Assembly (NCBI GenBank): GCA_024180945.1
Contig: JAKSGN010000033.1
Span: forward strand, 496,001 to 560,000
Direction: 5' to 3'
Length of the DNA: 64,000 bases
Source: Macrophomina tecta
Lineage: Eukaryota; Ascomycota; Dothideomycetes; Botryosphaeriales; Botryosphaeriaceae
The position numbers were made by a program, and so were the translations under genes. Below the pieces are notes generated by a model, which ran no database searches, had not been told where the DNA came from, and worked only from the letters and a program-made list of their open reading frames with translations. Shown here piece after piece: positions 44,891 to 55,200 of the stretch. Within the stretch, counting starts at the first letter, position 1; the number at the start of each line of letters is the position of its first letter.

Positions 44891-47800
44891 GTTTGCCCCC
44901 AAGCCCCCCTGCTGTTCTCTTGGTGAATCCGCTGTCCTTGCCCTCGGCTGGATTGTTGGGCGGAAGGGGACAGCGCGGGCTGGGCGGCGAGGCGGGTGCT
45001 GGACTGGTCGACTATAGAGCTTCTGCAAGGGGTGAAGGTAAAGTGGCCACGAATTTGTGGAGAAACCGAAAGCGGGCACGCTGCTATATTTGTCCCTGCA
45101 ATCTCAGAGATGTTGGGGTTGCTTTCCTCTTTTGAAGTGTATTTGGGTATAAGGCGGGCCTCCGAAACTCCCCAACCCAAGTCGGAAATTTTGTAATGGG
45201 CGTGTGGAGCGCGTTGCGTGGAGGCCGAAACTGTTTGACTCGACATCTCACTGGGGGCCATTCGTCCTTTTCCCTTCTAAATTTCTCCTTTCTCCATAGT
45301 CAAATCAACGGACGAAAAACAGCGGAGATTGCAGCTTCCGTTTCCCCAATTACATCTGTTCATTCAGGAGCAAACAGCCCGCGAGAGTTGGCGTTTGGTG
45401 AAGTCCACTGGAACATTGCAAGATTCGGTTTTCGAGACAGTCATGACACCGTGACCGGGGTGCGGGCTTATTGCCAACCACTTTAGCGGCAGGTATAAGG
45501 AGCAGAAGTAGTTCTGTCCGAGCGTGCTGCAACCGCTATTGGACATTCCGTGCGTCCCAAGCGTTTGCTTCTTTACGGGGAACGCGGCCCGTTCCTCCGC
45601 CGCGCTACTCGACTCAGGCTCTGATTGAGGAGGTGCGCGATGTCATGAAGCTCTATCGACAGATCTGCTTCGTGCCTCGGGCCCTGGCTGGGGATCGTAC
45701 AAGTTTTTCGCCTTCTTGATTCATTCATCCCGTGTAAGCGGGATTGGTCCTGGCCCTGATCATGAGTCATGCTGTGGTATCATTACGACATACAAACAAA
45801 ATAATGAAGAGGGACAGGGGGAGACATTCTTTATAGAAAGTAGGGCAAGGCAGCCGTTTACGTAGCAAAAGGCTGAGAACCCTCCTACCTACGGAGTAGA
45901 ACCTCCCAGCGCATCACCGGTCAGTCGAATACTCACACAGCTGACTCATTGGCTACGACAAGCTATCATAATCTTGGCAAAATATACCTAATCGTCTGAC
46001 TTTGTACTGAGTATATGGGATAAGCAGTCTTCCGGACAGTGATCTGGTAGGGAATATCAACTATCTTGTTGTTCTCATGCTCCGCTGGTGGATGTCCTCG
46101 ATGTGTGCATCGAAGGAGTCAGGCAGTATTTACACATCAAGTGAAGTTGCCAGTAATCAGTCGCATGTCGGAAAAACAGTATCCGTCGGGATACATATTC
46201 CTCCTTGGCGTTGTCGTCCGCCCGTCCTTAGAAATTTCGAGCAGCCCTCCTCTGCACGGATGAACCCGCTCCAAACACTCGGACCAAGAATGTCTTGCTT
46301 CAGAGCGACTCTCCGGCGGAAGCTACGTCTCCTGTTGCCCAAGCGCCCTGCCACGCCACCCTTCGAGGAGCAAAAAGAGAAACCGGCCAACTCGAGTCGG
46401 TCGCCCGCTGGCCACGGGCCCACGCAAATGTCACCTCTACAAGCGCTGCTCACCGAGACGCAAATTGGAAATGGCACTGGCGATATGGCCACATCGACAG
46501 CGAAGAGAGCATCGCTTAATGTACCGATACCCGCCTTCTACAAGCAGTTCAGCGGTTCAACTTCGACACGTAAGGATTTCAAAACACAACGGCCAGAACG
46601 ATAAAGTAGGTCTCCCTGGAGCCATCGTGCAATCTCGGGAGGAACAAAGCACAGAATCCAGGGAAAAGGTACCGAGGGGCTTGCAAGTTGTCGGATCCAT
46701 TGTAGACCAGTTTACATTCTCACACGTGCAGATTACTCCTCCGTCGCCAGCCTCGTCGTGGCGTGTGGCGTAATCCGACAAACTTGCAGGCTTCGGTGAT
46801 GATTTCTTGAGCCAGCTGAAGCGACTGAGCGTCTGCTCCGTGACGGCACTGGGTTCAAAGGGAGCACACTCGTCGACGTGTATAGGAATCTTGGAATCCT
46901 GCCCGACGATCAATTCCGTCTTGCCGGATAGGAGCGGGGAGTTCGGGTCCTTGCAAACTTTCAGCCGGGGCTTCTGGGGCCAAGTAGATGCCTAAATCAA
47001 ACCGATCCAGGCGTGTCTGAAGAAGCACCATAATCCATTTCTACATGCTAAGTTGGCGATGATCCTGAGAGACGAAGAGGGTGGGTTATTGCCTTTTAGA
47101 TAACACTGCTTGTTACACGCTCAACACACATTGATTCCTTCTAGACCATGGTAAAGCGAACCAGCTAAAATGGCTCTTGTCGTAAAAGAATGAAGTAGAG
47201 CACAGCAAAAACCTCAGGAAGAAGCCTAAAGATCCAGCTGAGTGCTGGTTCAAGGTCCCGTGTATCAGAGATGGTACAAGAGGCCGACCGAAACATCCTG
47301 TTGGACCGAGAAAAGCACGACGCCGCACTTAGATTCAGTGCGAATTGATTGATTTATGTTCCAACACATCCTCTTTGGCTGAGCGCTCTCTGTAATGCTC
47401 CGAGCGAGCAGAGATGGGCAAGACCGCGCTCAAATCCAACGCCCTTGGCTTTATCAATCGCCAGTCTTTTCCGGATGGCCTAATTTGCATCGTTTATGCT
47501 AAAAGTACGAATTGATTTCCACTACTAAATAGTACTGATGCTATATCTCCAAGAATATCCCTGCTAACGTTCACCTTCCCAAAACTGTAGATGGAGTTCC
47601 TTGCACGAACATATTCAGAATCCGGAAAGAGCTGATTCCAATTATCAGGTAAGTTCCGTTATCCTTTCTGGACAGACAGAAGGCTCCAGATGGCGAATGA
47701 CTCCACTATGGCTCTTCGCTGTTCACGTGAAAGTCTTGAATGTTGAAATGTTGGAACTCACAATGTCTTCAACCTTCCAGCTTTCAGGTCGTCCGGCTTG

Positions 47801-48435
47801 GCTCGCCCAGCGGTAACCTTTGGCCTTATGCGCAAATGGTCAGCTTGGTTCAAATGCAAGGCATTTGGGCCGATGCTCAACATACCACGAATTCTTGCGC
47901 CAAGACCAATCAGCCCGGCAAGTGTAATCTTGTTGCAGGGTATTCCTCCAACTCTGGGCCATTCGTCTTTAAAGCCCAAAGCCTTGTTGACAGTTTTCGC
48001 GACGTCTCCCACGGTCGTGTATGATACCAGGCATCAGAATTCTCCAGTAAGACGGGGAGGCATTTTTTTTAAGTCCAAGAACTGCCCAGCGTAAGTGTTG
48101 GGTTTAAGAAACGCCTGCCGGGTCAGATTCTGAGCGTGGCGTCACGCTTTTTCGTTCCAACAGTAAGACATGGTCTTTTCAATTTCTCCGGCAGACCCAA
48201 ATGATCCATGAACATCCCGGGGGTTACTCCAGAACCTGTTCTCTCGTGAGTGACCGCGGAAATTTCTATGCGACCTAGTTGCTTGCTCACCCTCTTGTCT
48301 CTGTTAACTCCTTAACGTACTCATGAATGTAGGCTTGGCCCTCATAGATCGAGGACCTTCGGGAGAGTAGCTCGGCAGAGTAGCTCTGTAGAGTAAGCTA
48401 TACGTCTCCACCGTCGTTAGCGCTAATTACGCAGA
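44891..48435. other. 3.5-kb gene-poor region
   Basis: No intact gene recognised. A plus-strand frame at 46261-46604 (114 codons, Pro/Lys-rich) and a minus-strand frame at 46557-46913 have reasonable composition but no motif, signal or partner exons. The first part must hold the NmrA-like promoter. Confidence 0.35.
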
Positions 48436-48696
48436 ATGTACACTCACAATGGCCATGACAAAGCCAAAGGGGAGATGATGCTGTACCTCCCGGAACTATA
48501 TGAACCCCCAAGAGTCCTCGAAGATGATTTGGTCAAAGAGCTGGCGACCACCGAGTTTGCCGTGGCCGCGATTTATTCCACCGGAAATTGTGAACTGGTC
48601 TCAAACGCCCTGGAGAGCCACCGAAACGCCGGCCGGGCCCTTTTGGAGACGCGTCAGTGGACATACGATGAGCTCATCACACACCTTGTCGGCTAG
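48436..48696 (+). pseudogene. Short coding-like frame, possible relic
   Basis: 86 codons reading MYTHNGHDKAKGEMMLYL to ELITHLVG. Amino-acid composition is protein-like (acidic and aliphatic helices, no low complexity), unlike neighbouring random frames. I recognise no family. It lies 400 bases before an ankyrin relic in the same orientation and may be part of the same decayed NACHT/ankyrin-type gene; that link is a guess. It could also be a small real gene. Confidence 0.3.
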
Positions 48697-49104
48697 GGCG
48701 GCCATGTAGCCCCAGCCATGAGGGAAACTGCGAAATTCGGTTCTAGACTGAGTAAAGAGTTCGGTCTGTGTCAGCCCAAGACACTCGGCCTCCTTTCACA
48801 GCACCATGGCAAACTTGACCCATGCTCTTTTCTTTTCTTTTCCTTTTTTTTTTTGAGGTTATCGAATAGGGAAGGCCTCGAATTATCGATTACCTCATTG
48901 TCCGAGCTGCGCATGTGAACGGAGACAGAAGGGCAGACCGGTCGTGCATGTGCTCTACCGGTGGAACCAGGGCACCGCCGCCAGGATTACAGAGCTGCCA
49001 CTGGCTCACGGACGGGCCCTCAAGACGGCTTTCCGTCCGCCCACCTTCTCATGCAGCTCCTCACGGAGACCAGTTAGCCGCGAAACGCCCAATACAAAAG
49101 GCAG

Positions 49105-49335
49105 CAAATATCTGTGCCCTTTTTACTGACTGTGGCGCATAGTGGATCGCCCTGCTGCAGGCCGTTGCGTACAGCCTGTGTTAGGAAATGGTGCGCCTGC
49201 TTTCAGATCACGGGGCGGACGCGAACCTCACAACCATCTGGACCACGGTGTTGATCCGAATCTCGTCAGTGGGAATTGCGGCACAGCTCTGGAGGCGGCC
49301 AAGCGTCAAGAAGAGCCGGCGTTTGGTGAGCTTTT
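49105..49335 (+). pseudogene. Ankyrin-repeat relic
   Basis: Reads EMVRLLSDHGADANLTT in one frame and LDHGVDPNLVSGNCGTALEA in another, with a stop shortly before. Both match the fungal ankyrin consensus (L-L-x-x-G-A-D-x-N, G-T-A-L-x-A-A). The two repeats are consecutive but a base change shifts the frame between them. Too short and broken to be functional. Confidence 0.65.
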
Positions 49336-50264
49336 TCATTTTATGCCACTTTTTACGTTATAGCACCGATCCGAGTCTGCGTGGAACAGCCTTCTAAAGT
49401 GGAGTATAGTGAAGCCGATGGAGACGCGGACAGAAAGACAAGCTTGCCTCGTCAGAGACAAGATATTTGGCCTTAGACACCTCTGTACTTCGATACCAAC
49501 ATCGCCATCGCCGACTGACCTGCTCCGTCTCACCCGCATGAGCAGGCGGGAGGAAGGCGGATGTGCGAAGATGATGCACCATGTAGGCATACATGCATAC
49601 ATGCAAGCCACCACGTCGCACAGCATCAACAGAATGATTGGAGAGACGGATAGGAAAGTGGGGCAGAGGACGAGCGACATATGCACCTCACCTCCTCACG
49701 AAAACCAAAAAGCAAAGAAGCTGCCGCGTCACACACGGGACCAAAGAAGCGCGACGAGAGGGGAAGAAGACGATAATGAAAGGTGGGAGGTCAGGTGAAG
49801 CGATAGAGGCGGGGTTGGGAGAAGCATCCTCAACCGAGACACGACACATTGCGAACGAAAATGCACGAGGAGTATGCTCAACACCGATAAGCAAGGAAAC
49901 ACCGAAGAGCTAAGAGACGGATAGTCCATATCAATATCAACATTACACTTTACCAACTAAGACGAATTCTACCTAGGTTGGCGTCTGTGCATATGTATGT
50001 CCTTGTCATCAGCAGCGACACCAGAGAAACTTCACTTATTCCCACTAAGTCCTCCATAGTAATCAGAAGGGACCACAAATTTTCCTGTTCTCAATGTTTG
50101 TTTCGTTCATTGGTATCGTGAGAAGGAGCGTGATGGCCCGACGTCCTCTGAGGCAGTCAAATTAACAGGACCGGCCAATTAATCATTTTCGTCATCAATT
50201 AGACAAAAAGGTAGAAGTTGTACAAAACATTAAGATGCCTGTACCATGCCCGTCTTCATTACAT
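49336..50264. other. 3' flank of the GPI-protein gene, no gene seen
   Basis: Nothing coding recognised. T/A-rich stretches at 49940-50230 fit the 3' UTR of the following minus-strand gene. Confidence 0.35.
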
Positions 50265-52184
50265 TTAGAGAAGAGCGAACGCGGCGGCAACACCAGCCAT
50301 GAGGGCGACGGCCGGCTTGGAGTTCTCCGAAGCGGCGCCGGTAAACTGGCTAGGCGAGGGCGTAGTCGCACTGGGAACGGGGGTAGATACAGTGGTCTCG
50401 ACCGGCGGGGGAGCGAAGCTGGTAGTTGGGACTACAGTGGTAGAAGGCGAAGGGTAGGTGACCGGGGGCTGAGGAGGAGTAACCTCAGACGAAGGAACCG
50501 GAGCTGGAGCGCTGGGAGCGGGCGCCGACGGTGCCGGGACAGAAGGTGCCGGGACAGAGGGCGCCGGAGCGGAGGGTGCTGGCGCAGAGGGTGCTGGCGC
50601 AGAAGGTGCTGGTGCAGAGGGCGCGGGAGCAGAAGGCGCGGGAACGGAGGGCGCGGGAACGGAGGGCGCAGGAGCGGAAGGCGCAGGAGCGGAAGGCGCA
50701 GGGGCAGATGGAGCCGGAACGGATGGGGCCGGAGCAGACGGCGCGGGCGCTGAAGGAGCAGGCGCTGAAGGTGCCGGGGCCGAAGGAACAGGTGCGGAGG
50801 GAACAGGAGCAGAGTAGGTCGGCGGGACAGGGACCACAGTAGTGATCTTGGTAGTTCCAGAAGAGAACTTCTCGCACGGCTTCGTGACGGTGGTAGTCTG
50901 GTAGATAGTTGACGGCGTAGGCGTGATGACCTTGGTCGTCTTGGTCGTCGCAGGAGGCGGGGAGACGTGGGTCTCGGAAGTGGATTCCGGAGGACCTGAA
51001 ATCACAGGGGTCGAAGTTGGTGGCGGAACTACCGGAGTGGTAGTCGGCTTGGTGACCACGCTGGTGATGTACGAAGTAGTCGACGTCGTCACGGGGCACG
51101 TCGTTGTGTAAGTGGTCACTGTCTTGGTGGTAGTGATGCCACCAGAGCACTCATGGCAAGGAACAGTGATGACCGAGGTAGCAGTGGTCGTCGAGATGGT
51201 CGACGTGGTGATCGGACAAGTCGTAGTGTAGACGGTGGTGTGTTCCGTGAAAGTGCTGGTGAGCGCGGTCGTGGTAGTGTTGGGGTAGTTCGGAGGACCC
51301 GAGATTGAGGGCTTACTCGTCGTCTCGCTCTTGGAAGTAGGAGGCGGCGGCGGCGGAGCAGTGTAAGTGGTAGAAGGAGGAGTGGTAGTGTGCGAGCAGC
51401 CTCCCTTGCACGAAGTGATGGTGAGCGTTGACGTGGTCAGAGTTGTGATCGTAGTGCCCTTCGAGGTGGTTGTGACGGGGCATACAGTCGTAGTCACATA
51501 CGTGATCTCGCTCTTGGTCGTAGGGGGCGGCGGAGGTACCACAACGGTGGAGTTGACAGGAGGAACGTAGGTTGAAGTGGGAGGTCTGTAGGTTGAAGCC
51601 GGAGGTGTGTAGGTTGAAGCCGGAGGTGTGTAGGTTGAAGCCGGAGGTGTGTAGGTTGAAGCCGGAGGTGTGTAGGTTGAAGCCGGAGGTGTGTAGGTTG
51701 AAGCCGGAGGTGTGTAGGTTGAAGTCGGAGGTGTGTAGGTTGAAGTCGGAGGTGTGTAGGTTGAAGCCGGAGGTGTGTAGGTTGAAGCCGGAGGTGTGTA
51801 GGTTGAAGTTGGAGGTGTGTAGGTTGAAGCCGGAGGTGTGTAGGTTGAAGTGGGAGGTGTGTAGGTTGAAGTGGGAGGTGTGTAGATAGCAGAGGTAGAT
51901 GGGGGAGTGTGGGTGGTAGGAGGAGGGGTGTAGGTGGTAGCGGGAGGAGTGTGAGTGCAGCCGCCTTTGCACGAAGTAACAGTGAGAGTCGAGGTGGTCA
52001 AGGTGGTGATGGTGGTATGCCCCTGGGTAGTGGTCACGGGGCAGATGGTGGTGGTCAGGTAAGTGACCAAGGTCTCCGTCTCAGTGCTTGGAGCAGTGGT
52101 GTTCCGCTGGGGCTTGTCGTAAGCGTACTCCTCCTTTGCAGCAGCAGAGCCCAAGAGGGCGAGGAGAGCGAGGGCGAGACGCAT
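50265..52184 (-). CDS. GPI-anchored Ser/Thr/Pro-rich repeat cell-wall protein (adhesin-like)
   Basis: 639 residues, no intron. The Met at 52184 gives the signal peptide MRLALALLALLGSAAA; a Met 27 codons upstream would bury it. Next comes a module with TTICPVTTT and LTVTSCKGGCTHT, then 16 tandem heptads of T-Y-T-P-P-A/T-S. A second copy of the Cys module (TVCPVTTT, TITSCKGGCSHT) follows, with further TTCPITTS / TTCPVTTS units. A long S-A-P-A-P array leads to the C-terminal GPI signal (GAASENSKPAVALMAGVAAAFALL region). Dense Ser/Thr predicts heavy O-glycosylation and a rod-like stalk on the wall. The four C-P-V/I-T-T units and two S-C-K-G-G-C units recall fungal wall proteins with T-T-x-C-P-V-T repeats. 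Role in adhesion is inference. Confidence 0.88.
   Translation of the reverse strand: MRLALALLALLGSAAAKEEYAYDKPQRNTTAPSTETETLVTYLTTTICPVTTTQGHTTITTLTTSTLTVTSCKGGCTHTPPATTYTPPPTTHTPPSTSAIYTPPTSTYTPPTSTYTPPASTYTPPTSTYTPPASTYTPPASTYTPPTSTYTPPTSTYTPPASTYTPPASTYTPPASTYTPPASTYTPPASTYTPPASTYRPPTSTYVPPVNSTVVVPPPPPTTKSEITYVTTTVCPVTTTSKGTTITTLTTSTLTITSCKGGCSHTTTPPSTTYTAPPPPPPTSKSETTSKPSISGPPNYPNTTTTALTSTFTEHTTVYTTTCPITTSTISTTTATSVITVPCHECSGGITTTKTVTTYTTTCPVTTSTTSYITSVVTKPTTTPVVPPPTSTPVISGPPESTSETHVSPPPATTKTTKVITPTPSTIYQTTTVTKPCEKFSSGTTKITTVVPVPPTYSAPVPSAPVPSAPAPSAPAPSAPAPSAPAPSVPAPSAPAPSAPAPSAPAPSVPAPSVPAPSAPAPSAPAPSAPAPSAPAPSAPAPSVPAPSVPAPSAPAPSAPAPVPSSEVTPPQPPVTYPSPSTTVVPTTSFAPPPVETTVSTPVPSATTPSPSQFTGAASENSKPAVALMAGVAAAFALL
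50508..50820. repeat. Minisatellite encoding S-A/V-P-A-P repeats
   Basis: 15-base units, about 20 copies with synonymous variation and occasional Ala/Val change, inside the GPI-protein gene. Units are less uniform than in the heptad array, so it is the older array. Confidence 0.85.
51559..51895. repeat. 21-bp minisatellite encoding T-Y-T-P-P-A/T-S heptads
   Basis: Sixteen 21-base units, most identical (GGAGGTGTGTAGGTTGAAGCC class on the plus strand is 21 bases; variation is confined to one or two positions such as GCC/GTC/GTG). High identity suggests recent expansion or ongoing homogenisation. Confidence 0.93.
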
Positions 52185-52242
52185 GATGTTGAGTAAGTTG
52201 TCGTTCGCTGAGTGGTTAACGACAGATGGGAGGGGTGGGTAG

Positions 52243-52248
52243 ATATAA
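52243..52248 (-). promoter_or_regulatory. TATA box of GPI-protein gene
   Basis: TTATAT on the minus strand about 60 bases upstream of the start codon at 52184. Confidence 0.5.
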
Positions 52249-55200
52249 CGAGGGATCAACAGCAACCGTAGCGAGCGAGTTACCGTCGAGAGGGGTTGGA
52301 GTCAAAAGCACGGGGCTGGCTTTTAGATATGGTGGAGGAAGAGAGCATGGATGGGAGGAAGGAGGAGGCTCTCTATATGGCTCTCGACGGGGGGGGGCCC
52401 ACCAGAGCAGGCTTTTTTTTCCCGCGGCCATTGGGTCTTCCGTTTAAGGTAGGGTTGCATGAGGAGCTTAAGAGCAGTGACCTCATGTTTGTGGTGAGAG
52501 GTGGAGCATCCCTGGAGAGTCCGGGCTAGGCAGGCAGGCAGGAGAGGCACGTCTCGTATAGCATGGCCGATCGGGACTGGCGTGAAGTGGGCGTTCTGCG
52601 GTGGTAGGGCATGCAGGCTAATGCAAAGCAGCTCAACAATGGATGCTGGGCAGGCACCGGGGTGACCGGGATGGCATGGCTCTCACCACTCAGGCTTCAA
52701 AACAAAACATTGGCGGGATGAGCGGTGCCTGCCAGCCACCGGCCAGCCCGCGAGCAGCTCGTTTGTGCTTGCGGATACGCACCAAACTCTCCGTCCAGAT
52801 CCCGGAGAGCAACGGCCATTGCGGCCGAAGTCGCGAGAGAATTCTGCACGTCCAAAGTCAGGCCGGAGTCATGGGCCGGGGGGGCTCGTGCGTGCAGGGC
52901 TGGTGGGCGTGGATAGCGTCATTGGCCAAGCTTCGGGACAGCGGGGCAGTGGGAGCTGCCTCGCGTGCAGCGGCGCGGGCAGCCGTTCCCTTGGGCTGCA
53001 CTGGGCGGTGGCTGGCACGGGTTGCACTCTCTGGCGGACGGGTGATTGCGCGGTCGACAAGAATAGCAGCACCGTGCCAGGCAGAGGCTGGCCGGACGAC
53101 TCGGTCGCCCTCACTGCAACGGCGGGCGGCGGGCACCACCTGTCGGGCGCGGTGCGGCTGCGGATACGGGAGATGTGCTGTCAGGCCATAGCCCGTGCCG
53201 ATATTGTATCTGGCGCTGCCCATCATTTCCTCGCGCTGCGCCGTCAGCAGCATGAGTGCCCCGTGTGGGAGCGCAGCTGCAGGACTCGAGCGTTGCATGC
53301 AGCAGCAGGGATGGGATGGCCGACAGGTCAGAGGCGGGCCCGCGAGGACAGCAGAGCCTGGCGGCGCGGGCGCTGGTTGGCGGGCGGGCCGTGGAGGGCG
53401 TCGAGTGGCTTCTCGAAAGAACAGGCGGGAGGTGGAGGAGTTCCCTGGGTGGACGCAGCGGGAGACGGGCACCACCTGCCCTTCCTGCCTGCCTTCCTTC
53501 CTTCCTTCCTTCCTGCCGGCCTCGCCCACCCGTCGTCGCCGGCCAGCGTGCCCGCCCAACCCTCGCGCCAGCCCTCGTCTCCACCAGCTCAACCATCCTC
53601 CGTTCCTGCGTCCGCGGCGATGCTCTAACGGGCGCGCTCAGGCACTAACCCCCGCGGTTGGCTGTCCGCCGAACTGGCCGCGTCGGTGGCTTCGACCCGC
53701 CGCCAACCCTGCCGAAGCAAGCAGAAGCGTGGCCTGCGTATTCCGCTCTCATGCCGCCGCCCGCCCTCCGCGCTCACTGGCAGCCGGCCAGCTCCAGCGG
53801 CGTTCCTGGAGAAAAACTGGAGACGCACGGCTCGCCGTGAAGATCGCCGACGCTGCTCATCCTCCACGCCGCGCTAGCAAGATCTTCGCCGTTTAATCTC
53901 ACGGCTGCATCTTCTGTGCCTGCACATGCTGCTGAAAGCTTCCCGCCTCCGTCATGGTCCGCTAACTTTCCTCAACCGCCTGTGATCTCGAGTCCCTCGC
54001 TGCTGACACATGCCAACAGCAGAGAGACACGCCCCACAATTCTCTCAACCCACCGCGAAATCACCCTCTAGCATCGAAAATTTTTTCTCTTTAGTACTGG
54101 CCGAGCCCATAGCATTCCCATCTTATGGCCGCCTTGCCACCTTGCTTGAAGACCGTGACTAACATGCTGCCCGTCCAATGGCAACCGCCGGGGCCGCCGC
54201 CTCACGTAGCGGCGCGTCCGACTCCACCGCTGATGACCTGATAAACCCTAAAGCTTAACCCAAGACCATTGCTTCCGAGTAAGGATTTCATTTTGACCAC
54301 GAGAGTGCGAGACAGGAAAGCCTCTTCCGGCCCGGAACATGCCTCTTCCCTAACAACACGGCGCGAGTTCTCCATTGACTTCGGAGCCTCGCCGCGTGGA
54401 GAGATTGCGACCAGACTCGGAGCAACATGACCATTAGTGCGAGTGCTCTATTGCTTGCGATAATAATGTCATCACCGCCATCACCACCCTGTTTTCCCCG
54501 GCCAGCCGAAGTCCTGCTGGCCGGCGATCGAGTGACCGTCCGCTTGTATGCCCTCCGCTCCGCCCTCCCGATCCTTCCCCGTCCACCTGAGCGTCTATAC
54601 GAGCGATGGCGCCTGTCCTTCAATCAATATTCCCTTCCCATCCTCCCTTCCAAGCCAACATCCCCGTGCTGACTGATGGGGATGTGTCGACTTGTCCTCG
54701 TATTTCTTGGAGTCGAGTGAGGGGTAAGTTCGGCAACGGACTGAAGCCCACAGCCAACAAGAAGAACGCTATCGAAAGCAAACGGCACGAGCCCGAAACC
54801 GGTCGTTGTCCCGCTCGGCAGGCGAATGAAATTCTTGATCAAGGCCCCAGGGCATTGAGGGCTATCGTGACTTGTCTCTGGCCGTACCGCCTTCCTTCGG
54901 CGCCGACCTCGCTGCCTGCCGCGAGTGAGGTGGCCGCAGTTACCCTGTCGAGCTCCACCAACTTCGCTCGGACGCAAGGTCATCGCTCGATGCCACTTCC
55001 CACCTTCATTGACGCAGCTCGAAGCTTTGCGAAGCTTTGTCCCTCGTGCAGAGAGCCCCGTCATTTTCTTCCTTGTTCTAGTTCATATCCCTACACCAGG
55101 CGACTTCTCGCGGACGTCAGATGACCGAATGCTGCAATTCACTCCGCACCTGATGCCACCCACCACTGCGTAGAACAACCCAGCGATAGCCCACGCCAAC
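52249..55200. other. 3-kb GC-rich region without recognised genes
   Basis: Frames are long on both strands because of high GC, but all are Arg/Ala/Pro-rich and none shows a motif. It includes the GPI-protein promoter and a (CCTT)n run at about 53491-53514. A non-coding transcript or long upstream regulatory region is possible; nothing in the sequence proves it. Confidence 0.4.
53491..53514. repeat. (CCTT)n tetranucleotide repeat
   Basis: Five to six CCTT units in the gene-free GC-rich region. Confidence 0.85.

Noticed and set aside
46557..46913. 118-codon minus-strand frame
   Set aside because: Composition is acceptable but no signal peptide, motif, promoter or linked exon; not strong enough to call a gene.
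51572..51889. Plus-strand 105-codon frame with repeated KPEVCRL units
   Set aside because: It is the antisense of the 21-bp minisatellite in the GPI-protein gene; a 3n repeat without a stop is open in every frame that is open once.
52858..53592. 244-codon minus-strand frame in the GC-rich gap
   Set aside because: Arg/Ala/Pro composition, includes the CCTT repeat translated as RKEGRKEG, no domain; typical of random GC-rich sequence.
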